From positions 1 through 6,601 of the forward strand of contig JBEKUI010000251.1 of assembly GCA_049515175.1 (NCBI GenBank): DNA of 6,601 nt. Direction: 5' to 3'. The notes beneath the pieces were generated by a model. The model saw nothing but the letters and a program-made list of their open reading frames with translations, searched no databases and was not told where the DNA came from. The translations under genes and the position numbers were made by a program. This DNA is from JACQNR01 sp049515175. Its GTDB lineage: Bacteria; Acidobacteriota; Terriglobia; UBA7540. Below, piece after piece: positions 5,202 to 6,601 of this stretch; position 1 is the stretch's first letter, and each line of letters starts with the position of its first letter.

Positions 5202-6601
5202 ATGGACAGAATCAAATTCGGCACGGATGGCTGGCGGGGGCAGATTGGTGAAGACTTCACTTTTGCCAATGTCCGCCGAGTTGCCGCCGCCATCGCCCAA
5301 TACGTCCGCAGGAACAGCTCGGCCAAGAGTGGCCTGATCGTTGGATACGACACGCGATTTCTTTCCGCCGAAGCAGCCCAGGCGGCGGCCGAAGAAGTAG
5401 CGGCGGCAGGCATCCCCGCATTCCTCGCCGACCAGGCCACACCCACGCCGGCGATCAGCTACGCGGTGGTGGCGCGCCGCGCCTCCGGGGCCATCGTCAT
5501 CACGGCCAGTCACAATCCCTATGGCTGGAACGGCGTGAAGTTTAAGGCCCCTTATGGGGGCTCGGCATCGCCGGCGATCATGAAACGCGTCGAGGCCTAC
5601 CTTTCCAAGGTCTCGAAGGCCGGCGCCCGGGGGCGGCGAGCCAAAGATGCTCCTGTCGAGAAGGTCGACCTCGTCGGCCCTTACCTGGACAAACTCAAGA
5701 CCCTCGTTCAACTCGATCGGATTCGCGCCTCAGGTTTGCGATTTGTGATCGACCCGATGTACGGCGCTGGACGCGGCTGTCTGGCGCGTCTCTTCGACAA
5801 AGCACGGATCACCTGCCGCCAGATTCATGGTGAGCTCAATCCTCTGTTTCCGGGCCTGAATCCGGAACCGATCGAGCCCCACGTCGCCGGCTTGCGTAAA
5901 GCTGTGCTCGAGACGAAATATGATGCGGGCTTCGCCACGGATGGCGACGCCGACCGTATCGGCGCCATCGACCGCGATGGCACTTTTGTGGACTCGCACA
6001 AGATTTTTTCCATTCTCCTGCGGCATCTCACTGAAGATCTCGGAATGCGTGGCGAAGTGGTGAAAACTTTCTCGACGACACAGATGATCGACAAGATCGC
6101 CCGCAAGCATAAACTCCCGCTCCACGTCACCCCGATTGGCTTCAAGTACATCTGCGATCTCATGCTCACTCGCGACGTGCTAATCGGAGGTGAGGAGAGC
6201 GGCGGGATCGCCGTGAAAGGGCATTTGCCCGAACGCGACGGAATTTTGAACTCATTGCTCCTTGCCCAAGTTATGGCTGAAAAGAACCGCAGCCTCGGCG
6301 ACCTGATCGGAGAGTTGAACCAGGAATTCGGCCCGCATGAGTATGGCCGGGTCGATCTGGAAATCGAGCGAGGCACAGCACAACGAATTGTCCGTCACGT
6401 CGCCAGAGGAAAGGTCAAAAAGGTGGCGGGTCGGGAAGTTACGGCGATCCAGGACCTGGATGGTGCCAAGATGTTTTTCGGCGACAATGCCTGGCTACTG
6501 GTTCGGGCCTCGGGGACTGAGAATCTCTTGCGAATCTACGCCGAGGCTCCCACTCGCGAGCAAGTCAATGCCCTCCTCAATGAGATGGTAGAGTTCGCCC
6601 G
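5202..6601 (+). CDS. Phosphomannomutase/phosphoglucomutase family (ManB-like), 3' end cut by window
   Basis: An uninterrupted reading frame of 466 codons runs off the window end. It encodes an alpha-D-phosphohexomutase, which moves phosphate between the 6- and 1-positions of a hexose. The N-terminus MDRIKFGTDGWRG is canonical. TASHNP (101-106) carries the phosphoserine S103; DGDADR (247-252) is the magnesium site; GEESGG (330-335) is the sugar-specificity loop, followed by LPERDG; RASGTE (435-440) is the phosphate-binding loop of the C-terminal domain. Family members are commonly about 450-475 residues, so only a few residues should be missing. Placed after manA and manC, the obvious role is mannose-6-phosphate to mannose-1-phosphate, completing GDP-mannose supply. 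The GEESGG loop is also seen in enzymes annotated as phosphoglucomutase, so it may act on glucose phosphates as well or instead. GlmM is less likely, since its usual GGEQSGH loop is absent. Confidence 0.93.
   Translation, partial: MDRIKFGTDGWRGQIGEDFTFANVRRVAAAIAQYVRRNSSAKSGLIVGYDTRFLSAEAAQAAAEEVAAAGIPAFLADQATPTPAISYAVVARRASGAIVITASHNPYGWNGVKFKAPYGGSASPAIMKRVEAYLSKVSKAGARGRRAKDAPVEKVDLVGPYLDKLKTLVQLDRIRASGLRFVIDPMYGAGRGCLARLFDKARITCRQIHGELNPLFPGLNPEPIEPHVAGLRKAVLETKYDAGFATDGDADRIGAIDRDGTFVDSHKIFSILLRHLTEDLGMRGEVVKTFSTTQMIDKIARKHKLPLHVTPIGFKYICDLMLTRDVLIGGEESGGIAVKGHLPERDGILNSLLLAQVMAEKNRSLGDLIGELNQEFGPHEYGRVDLEIERGTAQRIVRHVARGKVKKVAGREVTAIQDLDGAKMFFGDNAWLLVRASGTENLLRIYAEAPTREQVNALLNEMVEFA

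Noticed and set aside
5049..5711. Minus-strand open frame (220 codons) across the manC-mutase junction
   Set aside because: It is antisense to conserved regions of both genes, and the composition is typical of shadow frames.
6337..6591. Plus-strand 84-codon frame near the window end
   Set aside because: It is out of frame with the mutase gene, whose reading frame continues uninterrupted through RASGTE to the last base.
1..6601. Search for a novel system, mobile element, CRISPR array or RNA gene
   Set aside because: Six tightly packed genes of known families fill the window. The only gap over 100 bases besides the leader (1086-1267) is explained by a hairpin and a promoter. I saw no repeat array, transposase, tRNA fold or unexplained long noncoding stretch.

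Overview
The window is a compact bacterial chromosomal stretch of roughly 60% GC. All six recognisable genes lie on the + strand and cover about 93% of the bases. Every gene belongs to a known family. I saw no mobile element, CRISPR array, tRNA or rRNA, and no defence or otherwise undescribed system. Gene content, base composition and TAGAAT-type -10 boxes would suit an Acidobacteriota-like soil bacterium, but that is an impression; nothing here is diagnostic of the taxon.

Layout: bases 1-128 form a leader with a candidate sigma-70 promoter (27-55) and two small GTCG/CGAC dyads. They precede a radical SAM protein of the arsenosugar-biosynthesis ArsS family (129-1085). Bases 1086-1267 are intergenic, with a strong hairpin (1136-1170) that may end the arsS transcript, then a good sigma-70 promoter (1193-1222). 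That promoter serves coaD (1268-1756), followed after 19 bp by a class I aspartate-type aminotransferase (1776-2948). After 61 bp comes type I mannose-6-phosphate isomerase manA (3010-4068), then after 7 bp mannose-1-phosphate guanylyltransferase manC (4076-5170). After 31 bp comes a phosphomannomutase/phosphoglucomutase-family gene (5202 to beyond 6601), cut by the window end just short of its expected C-terminus.

Function: the last three genes would supply the whole route fructose-6-P -> mannose-6-P -> mannose-1-P -> GDP-mannose, the activated sugar for mannosylated or fucosylated surface glycans. The guanylyltransferase lacks the fused isomerase domain found in many ManC proteins, which agrees with a separate isomerase gene next door. 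CoaD makes dephospho-CoA from phosphopantetheine. The aminotransferase links aspartate and oxaloacetate; its pairing with coaD probably reflects housekeeping co-transcription rather than a dedicated pathway. ArsS stands apart, with its own promoter and probable terminator, and none of its usual partners (ArsM, ArsR and others) is visible. The points most worth a second look are this orphan ArsS and its leader, the hairpin/promoter region at 1136-1222, and the substrate preference of the terminal mutase.
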